Assembly: GCF_041537925.1 (NCBI RefSeq)
Contig: NZ_JBGOSH010000019.1
Location: 10,576-74,575, forward strand
DNA length: 64,000 nt
From: Ruegeria_C sp041537925
GTDB lineage: Bacteria > Pseudomonadota > Alphaproteobacteria > Rhodobacterales > Rhodobacteraceae
Direction: 5' to 3'
Within the stretch, counting starts at the first letter, position 1. Each line of letters opens with the position of its first letter. Made by a program: the position numbers and the translations under genes. Shown piece after piece: positions 35,575 to 44,925 of the stretch. The notes under the pieces are model-generated. The model did no database searches, was not told the DNA's origin, and saw only the letters and a list, made by a program, of their open reading frames with translations.

Positions 35575-36250
35575 GATACCCGAACCGTTTGCGTAATCCA
35601 GCGGGCGAGGACCTGCCGGCAGGGATCAACAGCGCACTTTCGGCACAAGCGATGTTCCCGTTGCTGTCGGAAATCGAGATGGCCGGACAATCAGGCAAAA
35701 ACGCGGTCGCCGACGCGGTGTTTGACAATCAACCGCGCGTTGTCTGTGGCATCCTGGCGAAGCGTTTGGTTGAAACGCCGGTTTATGCAGATCGGTTCGT
35801 TTCACATTTTGACGCCATCAAGACATCTGACGACATCCGCTTCAGGCATGGCGGAGAACCGTTCGCGGTATTTCAGACAGGGGCATTTTGGTCAAACGGC
35901 AGCCCCTTCGATGCGTGCCTCACCAGAGCGCCGCTGCCGAAAAGGACAGAGGCCGGGATGCAGCTATTCTGTGGCAAGGCCGGGTGTGTTTATTGTCACA
36001 GCGGGGCCTTGCTGTCCGATCACGTGTTTCACACCATCGGCGTACCCGGTTCGACTTGCCAGGTACATGGGCGAATTCGTCAGAACCGCTCCGTGAAAAT
36101 GTCACAAAAGCCATCGAAATCGGAACCGTCGAAGTGTCAGAGGTCGAGTTCGATCAATTGATGAGTTCCTTCACGCGATGACTGATCCAGTCGCGGTCGA
36201 TCAACAATTCTTAATTCGAGACCAGGTGCTATCAGGACTGCCGCCCCGAC
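35575..36250 (+). pseudogene. cytochrome-c-peroxidase/MauG-type gene, decayed
   Basis: The main frame (from about 35589) reads RNPAGEDLPAGINSALSAQA with MFPLLSEIEMAG, then SPFDACLTRAPLPKRTEAGM and KAGCVYCHSGALLSDHVFHT, which carries a CxYCH haem-binding site. These match bacterial dihaem peroxidases. The end has shifted frames: a segment with REN and VTKAIEIGTVEVSEVEFDQL lies in a second frame, and DPVAVDQQFLIRDQVLSGLP, the usual C-terminal type, in a third. The N-terminal haem domain is missing, so the gene is a truncated, frameshifted relic. Confidence 0.7.
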
Positions 36251-36450
36251 CGTCAGCATTACCAGTTCATGACTGCCGCCAGGATGAAGAAACTAGGGCG
36301 CATCGGCCAGAAGACCAACCACAGGAAACCATCTTCCTGCTGAAGGGTACTATGTCAGGATGATTTTTGAATACTGGATCGGAATTTTGCGGCTATCAAT
36401 AAGTGGGGCGGATGAATGCCGTCGGACAATCACGCCGCGTTCAGACCGTT

Positions 36451-37503
36451 TCAGGTATTTCGCAAAGCGCCAGGTTGCATTGGTGTTTTGCCTGTTGTGC
36501 CCCGAACGATGCATTTCAGCTCGCAACAGACACTGAAATTTGTCGGTTCGTCTGACGTTATGTAATCTGTGAACCTTTCACCCGCGAGCTTTCCGATGGT
36601 TTCCGCCGGAATCCGGATCGTGGTCAGGCCGGGTTCGACATCCACCGAACCCTTGAAATCTCCGATGCCGATTATGGAAAGATCATCGGGAACTCTCAGC
36701 CGGAGTTTCTGGGTCGCAAAAAGCGCGCCCTGCGCGATGACGTCATTGCCACAGAGCAACGCGGTAGGATGGGGGCGCTGGTCCAGCAGGTCCAGTGTCG
36801 CTTGTTTTGCCTGCGACACGCTGTAAGGCGCCTCGGTCTTGCGGTGATCGGGCACTGTGATGTTACGGCTGCCGAGGGCTTCAAGAACGGCGGACAGGCG
36901 ATGGCTCGCGCGGTCATTACCTATTGTGTCGGGAAAGATCAGACCGATGTCGCGGTGACCCAGAGCCAGCAGATGCTCTGCCGCCATGCGCCCGGCCTGG
37001 TGGTTGTCCGCGCCAACACAAGGAAGCTCTGACGTTTCGGCGTAATTCCAGATCTCCAAAGCGGGAATGCCCTGCTGTTCGATCAATCGGATCGTGGCCT
37101 CGGAATGCTCCAACCCGACCAGCGCCACCCCATCGACGCGGTGTTCCAGCAACTTGCGGACCATGGCGTATTCGCGGTCCAGGTTGTAGCCGTGAGAGGC
37201 CAGCAGCAGGCTAAACCCGGCCTTGTCGATGGAGTCCGAGAACGCCTGTATGACTTCGGCAAAGATGGCGTGGTTGATGGTGGGGACAACCAGTCCGATT
37301 GTGCCTGAGCGTTTGCCATGCATGGTCTGGGCTGCGCGGTTGCGGATATAGCCGAGTTTCTGCACCGCACGATTTATCTTCTTGCGAGTCGCCGGATTCA
37401 CCAGATCGGGGTGGTTGAAGGTGCGCGACACCGTGGATGCAGACACTTTTGCGGCCTTTGCAACCGCCACGATATCCACCTTACCTTTTTGAAAGTTCGC
37501 CAT
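36451..37503 (-). CDS. LacI-family transcriptional regulator
   Basis: 350 residues. The N-terminal helix-turn-helix with VAKAAKVSASTVSRTFNHPD and the hinge helix region (LGYIRNRAAQTM) are classical LacI. A periplasmic-binding-like effector domain follows (IGLVVPTINHAIFAEVIQAF). It is divergent from the tctABC-dehydrogenase-ligase operon and a LacI-type operator lies between, so it is very probably its repressor. The inducer is presumably the transported acid or its CoA ester. Confidence 0.9.
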   Translation of the reverse strand: MANFQKGKVDIVAVAKAAKVSASTVSRTFNHPDLVNPATRKKINRAVQKLGYIRNRAAQTMHGKRSGTIGLVVPTINHAIFAEVIQAFSDSIDKAGFSLLLASHGYNLDREYAMVRKLLEHRVDGVALVGLEHSEATIRLIEQQGIPALEIWNYAETSELPCVGADNHQAGRMAAEHLLALGHRDIGLIFPDTIGNDRASHRLSAVLEALGSRNITVPDHRKTEAPYSVSQAKQATLDLLDQRPHPTALLCGNDVIAQGALFATQKLRLRVPDDLSIIGIGDFKGSVDVEPGLTTIRIPAETIGKLAGERFTDYITSDEPTNFSVCCELKCIVRGTTGKTPMQPGALRNT

Positions 37504-37529
37504 AATATCCTCGCCCGTGACTGATTTTA

Positions 37530-37543
37530 TGAAAACATTTGCA
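37530..37543 (+). promoter_or_regulatory. candidate LacI-family operator
   Basis: TGAAAACATTTGCA is a 14-bp near-palindrome (TGxAAA-x-x-TTTGCA form) in the 112-bp gap between the LacI-type gene and the transporter operon. It matches the shape expected for LacI-family sites. A second TTTTCA lies at 37550-37555 and may form a further half-site with it. Confidence 0.5.
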
Positions 37544-37615
37544 ATACTATTTTCATCGCCTAACCTAGATTGTCAACAAAAGGTAAAGCAGGACTTTGAG
37601 GGTGGGAGGCCCCGG

Positions 37616-39127
37616 ATGGAATTCATTTATTACTTCGGAGACGTGTTCTCGCCGCTATCGTTTATGCTGCTGCTTGGCGGCACGGTTGGTGGCTTGATCC
37701 TGGGCGCGACGCCGGGTTTGTCGCCCACGATGGCTGTGGCCCTGCTGATCCCGTTCACATTCCAGCTTGAGGCGGTTCAGGGGCTGATCCTGTTGGGGGC
37801 GGCCTATACCTCGACTGTTGCGGGGGGCGCTGTGAGTGCCATTCTGCTCAAGATCCCCGGCGCACCGGCCAATATTGCCACCACGCTGGACGGGCACACC
37901 ATGGCCAAGCAAGGGCAGGGCGCACGCGCGCTGCAACTATCGTTCCTGGCCTCGGCAGTCGGAGGCATCTTTGGCGTTCTGCTGCTGATCTTTCTGACCC
38001 CGGTTCTGGCAAAATGGGCGCTAGCCTTTGGCCCTTCGCACCTGTTCTGGCTGGCCATACTGGGCGTCACGGTGATCGGAACGCTGGATTCGTCATCCGT
38101 GGTCAAGGGACTTTTGTCGGGGTGTATCGGGCTCTGGCTGGCCACGATCGGCTTTGACGACATTATGGGAGCGCAGCGGTTCATCTTTCACCCCGCACTC
38201 GGGGGCGGGATCAACATTATCGCGGCGCTGATCGGTCTTTTCGCCATTCCACAGGTGCTGACCATGTTCGCCAAGGGCCGCCGCAATGTCGGAGCCGAAG
38301 TGATCGAAGTGCAGCGCCATTCGATCCTTGCCGCCATTCGCGAGCTGTTCAGTCGCACTCGGGCACTGAGTATCGGTACCCTGATCGGCTCGATCATTGG
38401 CCTGATCCCCGGCGTCGGAGGTCAGATCGCCGGTTTGGTCGCCTATGACCAGACCAAGAAATTCTCGCCCGAAAAGGACAAGTTCGGTACTGGTCATTCC
38501 GAAGGTGTCATTGCCGCGGAAGCCGCTAATAACGCCATGGTCGGCCCCTCGCTTGTACCGCTGCTGACGCTGTCGATCCCCGGCAGTCCTACCGCCGCTG
38601 TGCTGTTGGGCGGTTTACTGATCCACGGGATCTTCCCGGGCTCGGATCTGTTCGACAATCATCCGGACGTGGCCTGGACATTCATCAACTCGATGCTGAT
38701 CGGGCAGGTGCTAATGTGCATCTTTGGACTTTATGTTGCCGGCCTTGCAGCGCGCGTCGCGCAGGTACCGCAATCGGTAATGGCCGCCATCGTTCTGTCA
38801 CTGTCTGTGTTTGGTGCCTATTCGGTGCAAAGCTCGATGGGGGATGTCTATGTCATGGCCTGTCTCGGCATCGGCATGTTCTTTCTTGAGCGCTTTGGCT
38901 TCTCTGCCGCACCGCTGGTGCTGGGCTTGATCTTGGGACCGATCGCCGAGGCGAACTTTATCCAGGGCTCGATGATCGCCGACGCGACTGACGGTAGAAG
39001 CGCCTATTTCTTGACCGGCGGATTGAACCTGTTCCTGATCGCAGTGGTGCTGGCTTCGGTCGCCTACTCGGTCTGGATGGAGCTTCGCCACCACCGCTAC
39101 ACCACCAAAGAGGAGGCGCAGGCATGA
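37616..39127 (+). CDS. tripartite tricarboxylate transporter large permease (TctA type)
   Basis: 503 residues. The ATG at 37616 follows GGGAGG and starts MEFIYYFGDVFSPLSFMLLL, the usual TctA N-terminus; an upstream start would overlap the operator. GATPGLSPTMAVALLIPFTF and IGLIPGVGGQIAGLVAYDQT are the paired TctA motifs. It has about twelve membrane segments. With TctB and TctC it imports a carboxylate or sulfonate by secondary transport. Confidence 0.9.
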   Translation: MEFIYYFGDVFSPLSFMLLLGGTVGGLILGATPGLSPTMAVALLIPFTFQLEAVQGLILLGAAYTSTVAGGAVSAILLKIPGAPANIATTLDGHTMAKQGQGARALQLSFLASAVGGIFGVLLLIFLTPVLAKWALAFGPSHLFWLAILGVTVIGTLDSSSVVKGLLSGCIGLWLATIGFDDIMGAQRFIFHPALGGGINIIAALIGLFAIPQVLTMFAKGRRNVGAEVIEVQRHSILAAIRELFSRTRALSIGTLIGSIIGLIPGVGGQIAGLVAYDQTKKFSPEKDKFGTGHSEGVIAAEAANNAMVGPSLVPLLTLSIPGSPTAAVLLGGLLIHGIFPGSDLFDNHPDVAWTFINSMLIGQVLMCIFGLYVAGLAARVAQVPQSVMAAIVLSLSVFGAYSVQSSMGDVYVMACLGIGMFFLERFGFSAAPLVLGLILGPIAEANFIQGSMIADATDGRSAYFLTGGLNLFLIAVVLASVAYSVWMELRHHRYTTKEEAQA

Positions 39128-39579
39128 ACCGCTCTCAGCATATATTCGGGTCTGGCATTGTGTTTGCCGTCGGGCTTTGGGTGACCTGGGTCAGCTATAC
39201 CCAGCAACCGGCCGAGGCCTTTCTGTTCCCGCGTCTTATCGCGTCGGTCTTTGTGTTGCTGGCGGGGTGGACGTTCGGCAAGGCGGTGCTGGGCCTGTCC
39301 AAGGTGGGCACGGGGGTATCGCGGACGATGTTCGTGAACCTGCTGCCGGGGTTGGTCGTCATGCTGATCTATGTCTTCTGGGCGGCCAAGACGCTGGGGT
39401 TCTACACGGCAACCGCTATCGCCTTTTTCATCCTGCTGTCGCTCTATGACCCGGCCCCGCATGTCGAGGCCAAAAGCTGGATCAAGCGCGCGATTATCAC
39501 GGGCGTATTCGTGGCGGTGATGTACGGGCTCTTTGCCATGCTGCTGAACGTCTACACACCAAAGGAAATTCTGTTCTGA
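39124..39579 (+). CDS. tripartite tricarboxylate transporter small permease (TctB type)
   Basis: 151 residues with four membrane segments, the TctB size. Its ATG overlaps the TctA stop (ATGA). YTQQPAEAFLFPRLIASVFV is typical of TctB N-terminal regions in roseobacters. TctB proteins vary greatly in sequence, so its identity rests mainly on length, topology and position. Confidence 0.85.
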   Translation: MNRSQHIFGSGIVFAVGLWVTWVSYTQQPAEAFLFPRLIASVFVLLAGWTFGKAVLGLSKVGTGVSRTMFVNLLPGLVVMLIYVFWAAKTLGFYTATAIAFFILLSLYDPAPHVEAKSWIKRAIITGVFVAVMYGLFAMLLNVYTPKEILF

Positions 39580-39622
39580 CCGTGCGCGATACGGCTGAAC
39601 TCAATCAGGGAGGAAACGCAAA

Positions 39623-40582
39623 ATGAAACGATTGATTGCAGGGGCGGCACTGGCGCTCATGGGGCTGACAGGGGCCGCGGGTGCCGACGAGTACCCCGAA
39701 CGCCCGATCATGATGATGGTCAGCTACGGCGCAGGAGGTGCCACGGATTTTCAGGCGCGGATCGTGACAATGACTTCAGGAAATGAGGATGCGCTGGGCA
39801 TGCCCATCGCCATCATCAACAAACCCGGTGCGGGTGGACGCGTGGGCTGGAACTGGTTCGCCACGCAGGCCGACGCTGACGGCTATACGCTGGGCGCCTA
39901 TAATGTGCCGCATTTCATTGCCCAGTCGATCAAGGGCGGGGTCCAGTATTCGACCGACAGCTTTGAGCCCATCGCCAATTGGGGCGCCGATCCGGCGGTC
40001 TTTGTGGTAGGGGCTGACAGTCCGTTCAACTCGATGGAAGATGTGGTCGCCTTTGCCAAGGAAAACCCCGGCAAACTGACCGTTTCCGGTGCGGGTCTGT
40101 TCGTCGGTCACCACATCGCGGCCTTGCAAATCGACAAGGCTTCCGGGACGAAGATGGCCTACATCCCCACCAAGGGCGGCGGTGCTGCCGCCATGAAGGC
40201 GGTGATCGCCGGTGAGGTGATGGGTGGTATCAACAACCTGTCCGACGCTTTCCGCGCGCAAGAGGCTGGCAATGTCAAAATCCTTGGGGTCGCCGATCTG
40301 GAGCGTAGTGCCTTTCTGCCGGATGTGCCCACGATGAAGGAACAGGGGCTGGACGTGGACAATTCTTCGGTCAATTTCCGGGGTGTCATGGTGCCCAAGG
40401 GCACACCGCCCGAGGTGATCGAGAAACTGGCCGCAACTGTGCCCGAGATGTTCGCCAATTCCCGCGTATCCAAGAAGATGGAGGCGGGCGGTTCGCCCAT
40501 GCACATCATGACACGCGACGAAGTGATTGAGATGTGGGCGCAGCGTCAGCAGACGCTGATCGAGTTGCTCGCCGGTCTCTGA
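39623..40582 (+). CDS. tripartite tricarboxylate transporter substrate-binding protein (TctC type)
   Basis: 319 residues. A signal peptide (MKRLIAGAALALMGLTGAAG, cut near GADE) is followed by YPERPIMMMVSYGAGGATDF, the TctC opening, and INKPGAGGRVGWNWFATQAD. It binds the acid in the periplasm and docks to TctA/TctB. A GGGAGG ribosome-binding site precedes the ATG. The enzymes downstream suggest sulfoacetate or a similar C2 acid. Confidence 0.9.
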   Translation: MKRLIAGAALALMGLTGAAGADEYPERPIMMMVSYGAGGATDFQARIVTMTSGNEDALGMPIAIINKPGAGGRVGWNWFATQADADGYTLGAYNVPHFIAQSIKGGVQYSTDSFEPIANWGADPAVFVVGADSPFNSMEDVVAFAKENPGKLTVSGAGLFVGHHIAALQIDKASGTKMAYIPTKGGGAAAMKAVIAGEVMGGINNLSDAFRAQEAGNVKILGVADLERSAFLPDVPTMKEQGLDVDNSSVNFRGVMVPKGTPPEVIEKLAATVPEMFANSRVSKKMEAGGSPMHIMTRDEVIEMWAQRQQTLIELLAGL

Positions 40583-40598
40583 TCCGGAACCCCCCATC

Positions 40599-40619
40599 GG
40601 GGCGGAGTTGGTCCGCCCC
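40599..40619 (+). promoter_or_regulatory. stem-loop between transporter and enzyme genes
   Basis: GGGGCGGA pairs perfectly with TCCGCCCC around GTTGG, 18 bases after the TctC stop, without a T run. As at 10826, it lies just after a binding-protein gene, consistent with mRNA stabilisation or partial termination. Confidence 0.45.
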
Positions 40620-40641
40620 GGACAACCAATCGAGGACAAAG

Positions 40642-42063
40642 ATGAACGCTCAGGACGGGATTGCCCCCGAAATCGCTGAAGTGGATCGTATCGTGGCGCG
40701 GGCGCGCAAGGCGCAGGCGGCATTTGAGGTCAACGGCAGCCAGGCGCTTTATGACAAGGCGGCGTTGGCAGCAGGTTGGGCCATCATGGAACCGGCCCGC
40801 AACCGGTCGCTGGCGGAACTGGCGGTGAAAACCACCGGTTTGGGCAACGTGCCCGACAAGATTACCAAGAACCATCGCAAGACGCTGGGCCTGCTGCGCG
40901 ACATTGCCGAGGTACAGACTTATGGCACCATCAGTGACAATCCAGCCACCGGCATCACCGAGATTGCCCGGCCTATCGGTGTGATTGGTGCGGTCGTCCC
41001 ATCGACTAACCCCGCTGCGACGCCGGCAAACAACATCATCAACGCGCTCAAGGGCGGCAATTCCATCGTTGTGGCCCCGTCACCCAAGGGCGTGGCCTCC
41101 TGTGAAATGCTGCTGAGCTATATCCATGCCGAGTTCGAGAAGCTGGGGCTGGATCGCGATCTGGTGCTGATGATCCCAGCGCCCGGTTCGAAAGCCAAGA
41201 CACAAAGGCTAATGGAGACTGCCGATCGGGTGATTTGCACCGGCAGCCAGAACAACGTGCATCGCGCGCAATCCTGCGGCACACCCGCCGTAGCGGTCGG
41301 CGCGGGCAATGTCACCACGATCGTGGATGAAAGCGCCGATCTGGCGGCAGCCGCAGCCAAGATCACCGCATCGAAATGCTTCGATAATGCAACCTCGTGT
41401 TCGTCCGAAAACGCGGTGGTCGTGGTGGATGCGGTCTATGACGCCTTTGTCACCGCGATGGCTGCCGAAGGCGGTGCACTGGTGCCTGCCTCTGAGGCAG
41501 ACGGCATCATCGCCCGGCTCTGGCCGGACGGGCATCTCAATCGTTCGGTCATCGCACAGGATGCCGACAAGATGCTCGAGGCGCTGGGCATGGCCGCGAA
41601 AGTGTCCGAGGGCACCAAATTCCTCGCGGTTGAAACCGACGGGATCGGCCCGGATCATCCTTTGTCCGGGGAAAAGCTCAGCCGGGTACTAGCGCTGTAT
41701 CGGGCGAAGGATTTCCCCGAGGCCAAGGCCACGGCGATCCGCATCCTGGCCCATCAGGGGGCCGGGCATTCGGTCGGCATCCACACCGGCGATGATACCC
41801 GCGCCACTGAGCTGGGCCGCGATCTGCCGACCTGCCGGGTCATCGTCAACCAGGCGCATACCTTTGCCACCGGGGGCAGTTTCAACAATGGAATGCCGTT
41901 TTCCCTGTCGATGGGATGTGGCAGTTGGGGCGGCAATTCCATCGACACCAACCTGCACTGGCGGCATTTCGTCCAGACCACCAAAATCGTGCGCGAGATA
42001 CCTCCGCGCGAACCCGATCTGGACGAGATCTTTGGCCAATATTGGGCGGAGGCGGGCCAATGA
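40642..42063 (+). CDS. acylating aldehyde dehydrogenase, sulfoacetaldehyde dehydrogenase (SauS)-like
   Basis: 473 residues from an ATG at 40642 (MNAQDGIAPEIAEVDRIVAR). It belongs to the CoA-acylating class: PIGVIGAVVPSTNPAATPAN and the catalytic Cys253 in FDNATSCSSENAVVVV, the position held by Cys in AdhE/EutE-like enzymes. The class converts acyl-CoA plus NAD(P)H to aldehyde, CoA and NAD(P). In Cupriavidus the SauS enzyme does this with sulfoacetyl-CoA. Here it is coupled by ATGA to a CoA ligase, the same pairing as SauS/SauT. An acid other than sulfoacetate is possible. Confidence 0.75.
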   Translation: MNAQDGIAPEIAEVDRIVARARKAQAAFEVNGSQALYDKAALAAGWAIMEPARNRSLAELAVKTTGLGNVPDKITKNHRKTLGLLRDIAEVQTYGTISDNPATGITEIARPIGVIGAVVPSTNPAATPANNIINALKGGNSIVVAPSPKGVASCEMLLSYIHAEFEKLGLDRDLVLMIPAPGSKAKTQRLMETADRVICTGSQNNVHRAQSCGTPAVAVGAGNVTTIVDESADLAAAAAKITASKCFDNATSCSSENAVVVVDAVYDAFVTAMAAEGGALVPASEADGIIARLWPDGHLNRSVIAQDADKMLEALGMAAKVSEGTKFLAVETDGIGPDHPLSGEKLSRVLALYRAKDFPEAKATAIRILAHQGAGHSVGIHTGDDTRATELGRDLPTCRVIVNQAHTFATGGSFNNGMPFSLSMGCGSWGGNSIDTNLHWRHFVQTTKIVREIPPREPDLDEIFGQYWAEAGQ

Positions 42064-43571
42064 TGAAACCACCCAAGGGAACCGTCCGTGACTGGCTGGA
42101 CCTGCGCGCGGATCAAGGGGGCGCTGGTTTTGTCTTCCCTGACGCCACGCCGGATTTGAGCTGGGTCGAGCTGCGAGACGCGGCCCGCCGCACCGCTTGC
42201 ATGTTGACCGGGCTGGGTGTGGCAAAAGGTGAAAGCATTGCCATCCTCTACCCCAATTGCCGCGAAGCGCTCGAAGTAGTTTTCGGCGTTCTTTATGGCG
42301 GGTTCCGGGCCACCATGATCAACCTGGTCGCGGGCGACAGTGCCGTCGCTTATGCGCTGGACCATAGCGACGCGCGTTATGGCTTTGTGCATCCCGATCA
42401 GACCGATCTGTTCGACCGCAATGCCAATCGCGAGGCGATCAACCCGTTGCAGGTTGCACAGGCAGAGGGTGCCGCGGGCGATCTGCACGACCTCTCGCCC
42501 AAAGATCATGCGCTATTGATGTACACCTCCGGCACCACTGGTCGTCCGAAGGGCGTGGTGCATACCCATTCCAGCCTGCTGGCCGGAGGCTGGACAACGG
42601 CGGTAGCGCATGAGTTGACCGCCGATGATCGCGGGTTCTGCGTCTTGCCGATCTATCACATCAACGGTCTGTGCGTGACAGTGATGGGAACGCTGGTCTC
42701 GGGCGGTTCGCTGGCCATGTGCGAGCGGTTCTCGGCCAGCCGGTTCTGGGACAATCTGGGGCAGACACAGGCAACGTGGTTCTCGGTTGTTCCCACCATC
42801 ATTTCCCACCTTCTGCATTCCGATCTCAACCCCGAGGATGAGACGTGTAAGCGCGTCCGGTTCGGCCGTTCAGCCTCGTCCGCATTGGCACCGGACGTGC
42901 AGCGCGCGTTCGAGAAACGGTTTTCGGTTCCGATCATCGAAACCATGGGGCTGACCGAAACCGCCGCACAGATTCTGTCGAACCCCTTGCCGCCGGGTGT
43001 GCGCAAGATCGGCTCGCCGGGTATTGCATATGGGAACGAAGCGGCGATCTTTGACGCCGAACTGCAGCCCGCTCCGAACGAGACCGAAGGGGAATTGGTC
43101 ATTCGTGGCCCGAACGTCATGCTGGAATACCTCAAGGACCCCGATGCGACCGCTGGGACATTCACACCGGGCGGATGGCTGCGCACCGGCGATCTGGGGC
43201 GCATGGATGCGGATGGCTATGTCTATGTCACAGGGAGGCTGAAAGAGTTGATCATCAAGGGCGGCGAAAACATCGCCCCGCGCGAGATAGACGAGGCGCT
43301 TTATTCGCACCCCGACGTAGTCGAGGCCGCCGCCTTTGCACGACCCTGCAAGAGTTACGGGGAAACGGTTGCCGCAGCCGTAAGGCTTCGCGATGGATCG
43401 GACCTGACGGCGCAGGCTCTTATGGAAATTTGCCAGAGCCGGTTGGGTAAGTTCAAATCGCCTGACGAGATTCACCTGCTGGGCGATCTTCCGAAGGGTC
43501 CGTCGGGAAAAATCCAGAGAAACAGGATTCTCGCAATCGTAGATGAGCGTGCCGACGCCTCTACCTCGTAG
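42060..43571 (+). CDS. AMP-forming acyl-CoA ligase, sulfoacetate-CoA ligase (SauT)-like
   Basis: 503 residues from an ATG at 42060 that overlaps the dehydrogenase stop. Motifs are LLMYTSGTTGRPKGVVHTHS, ETMGLTETAAQI, YVTGRLKELIIKGGENIAPR, and the C-terminal LPKGPSGKIQRNRI whose Lys is catalytic. It activates a carboxylate with ATP and CoA. Next to an acylating dehydrogenase and a tripartite importer, the pathway reads: uptake, CoA activation, reduction to an aldehyde. Sulfoacetaldehyde would then pass to Xsc, which is not in this window. Confidence 0.8.
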   Translation: MMKPPKGTVRDWLDLRADQGGAGFVFPDATPDLSWVELRDAARRTACMLTGLGVAKGESIAILYPNCREALEVVFGVLYGGFRATMINLVAGDSAVAYALDHSDARYGFVHPDQTDLFDRNANREAINPLQVAQAEGAAGDLHDLSPKDHALLMYTSGTTGRPKGVVHTHSSLLAGGWTTAVAHELTADDRGFCVLPIYHINGLCVTVMGTLVSGGSLAMCERFSASRFWDNLGQTQATWFSVVPTIISHLLHSDLNPEDETCKRVRFGRSASSALAPDVQRAFEKRFSVPIIETMGLTETAAQILSNPLPPGVRKIGSPGIAYGNEAAIFDAELQPAPNETEGELVIRGPNVMLEYLKDPDATAGTFTPGGWLRTGDLGRMDADGYVYVTGRLKELIIKGGENIAPREIDEALYSHPDVVEAAAFARPCKSYGETVAAAVRLRDGSDLTAQALMEICQSRLGKFKSPDEIHLLGDLPKGPSGKIQRNRILAIVDERADASTS

Positions 43572-43601
43572 CAACGGTGCTTTGGCGCCGGTGTTGCTTT
43601 C

Positions 43602-44448
43602 TTATCCGGCATCCATGCCAAGCGAATTCAACTGCGCCAGCAGCGCACTGCCCGGATCGTCCACGTCGTTCCAACTGTCGGCGGTCAGGTTGAACATGGT
43701 GAGGTCTTCGGCCTGCAGGTCGGGCAATGTCGCAGATTGCCGCCCTTGCCAAGAACCTCGATCACAGGTCATCGCCCATTTTGGTGACTTGCAGGTCTTT
43801 CAACCCCAGTGATCGAAAGTCCAAACGGTCCTGGGCAGGATCGAAGTGCCGTATTCATCTGTCGAAACATCACCATTCTGCAGCAGCGAAAGTGTGCCCT
43901 AGACCCCGTGCAAATGCGCCGCGGCCATGATGCCCGAAAGCGTCAGTGTGACCGTGACCGGTTGTCCCGCAGCCACACTGCTGCGCGTGATGCCTAAATA
44001 GTCGGCAAGGCTTTCACCCTGATAACCCAAGCCCGTTTCGATGACCTGCAGATTATACCCGAACGCTTCCTGGATCGCGCGTTCCTGCGCGGTGCCGGTC
44101 ATGAAATCCTCCAGTGAGTGGGCCCCGTTCTTGCCGGTCCAGGTGCCGTTCCAGCTATTGGTTGCCGCGCCATTGCCGTAGAGCAGGTCATCCTGATAAT
44201 ACATAAGGTCGATCAACAGCGCTTCGCCGAATTGATACCCGACAAAACCCAGGCTGTTCATCGACCGGTAGGACATCGCCTGCCATTCGTCCTCCGACGG
44301 ATCGGCCCACCGGCTGTAGGTGGGAAAGAAATCTGTCACGGACCCACGGGCCCATTGATCGAGTTGCCAGTCCGCGATCTCGCCAGCCTCATAACGATCT
44401 CGCTCCCTTTTTTGTGGCTCATGTGCAAGTGATAAGGGGCAGGGCGCA
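43602..44448 (-). pseudogene. RTX-associated calcium-binding protein gene, broken
   Basis: An open frame from GTG at 44339 runs to 43899 (MTDFFPTYSRWAD-, SMNSLGFVGYQFGEALLIDL). It ends at a TAG where the frame would continue GTLSLLQNGDVSTDEYGTSI; a Trp codon (TGG) is expected there. After another shift the end reads LTADSWNDVDDPGSALLAQL with NSLGMDAG and a stop at 43604. Upstream of the GTG the frame continues as RYEAGEIADWQLDQWARGSV without any start codon, so the N-terminus is also lost. The domain resembles N-terminal parts of roseobacterial RTX proteins. Confidence 0.6.
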
Positions 44449-44925
44449 ACATATTGTTAAAATTAAATATTAACGCCGTGCGCGGCAGTAATTCGCCGCG
44501 GGGTGCGTTTTTGAAAGGCGTGATTCGGCCTGTCAATAGAGCGGAAACAATCCCGTTGATCTCACGTCGATTGGACGAAATCTCAGCTGCAGTGTTGCAT
44601 TGTCTGGCCAACTCGAGCGCGCGCACGTCTTTTTAGCAGCCGGCACCGCGATCACGTTTCCGTTATCCAGATGCTGTGTAACGCGATGATAAGCGAGTTT
44701 CTCGGGAACAATCCGGACAAGCAACAATTCGAAAACGCGCCTTTTACAAAAGCGCTCGCAACGAAGTCGACAAGGCGTATTGACCTGTGACCTCAGTGTT
44801 CACCCCTGATCTGCGGCCCGCGCGAAATCGATCTCAATTGTGGCAATTTTGTGTTGTTATTTTGTCGGGCCTTGGGCAACAATTCGTTAATAGATTAAGT
44901 TTTTGTTTTGGGGGAAATACAAAGA
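44449..44925. other. intergenic region upstream of the RTX/Calx-beta gene
   Basis: About 480 bases, more AT-rich than its surroundings, with no credible coding frame. A GCGGC-AGTAATT-CGCCGC stem near 44482-44499 is followed by a T run at 44510. The bases nearest the gene (44870-44910) are AT-rich and likely hold the promoter, and GGGGGAAA at 44910-44917 serves as its ribosome-binding site. Confidence 0.4.
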
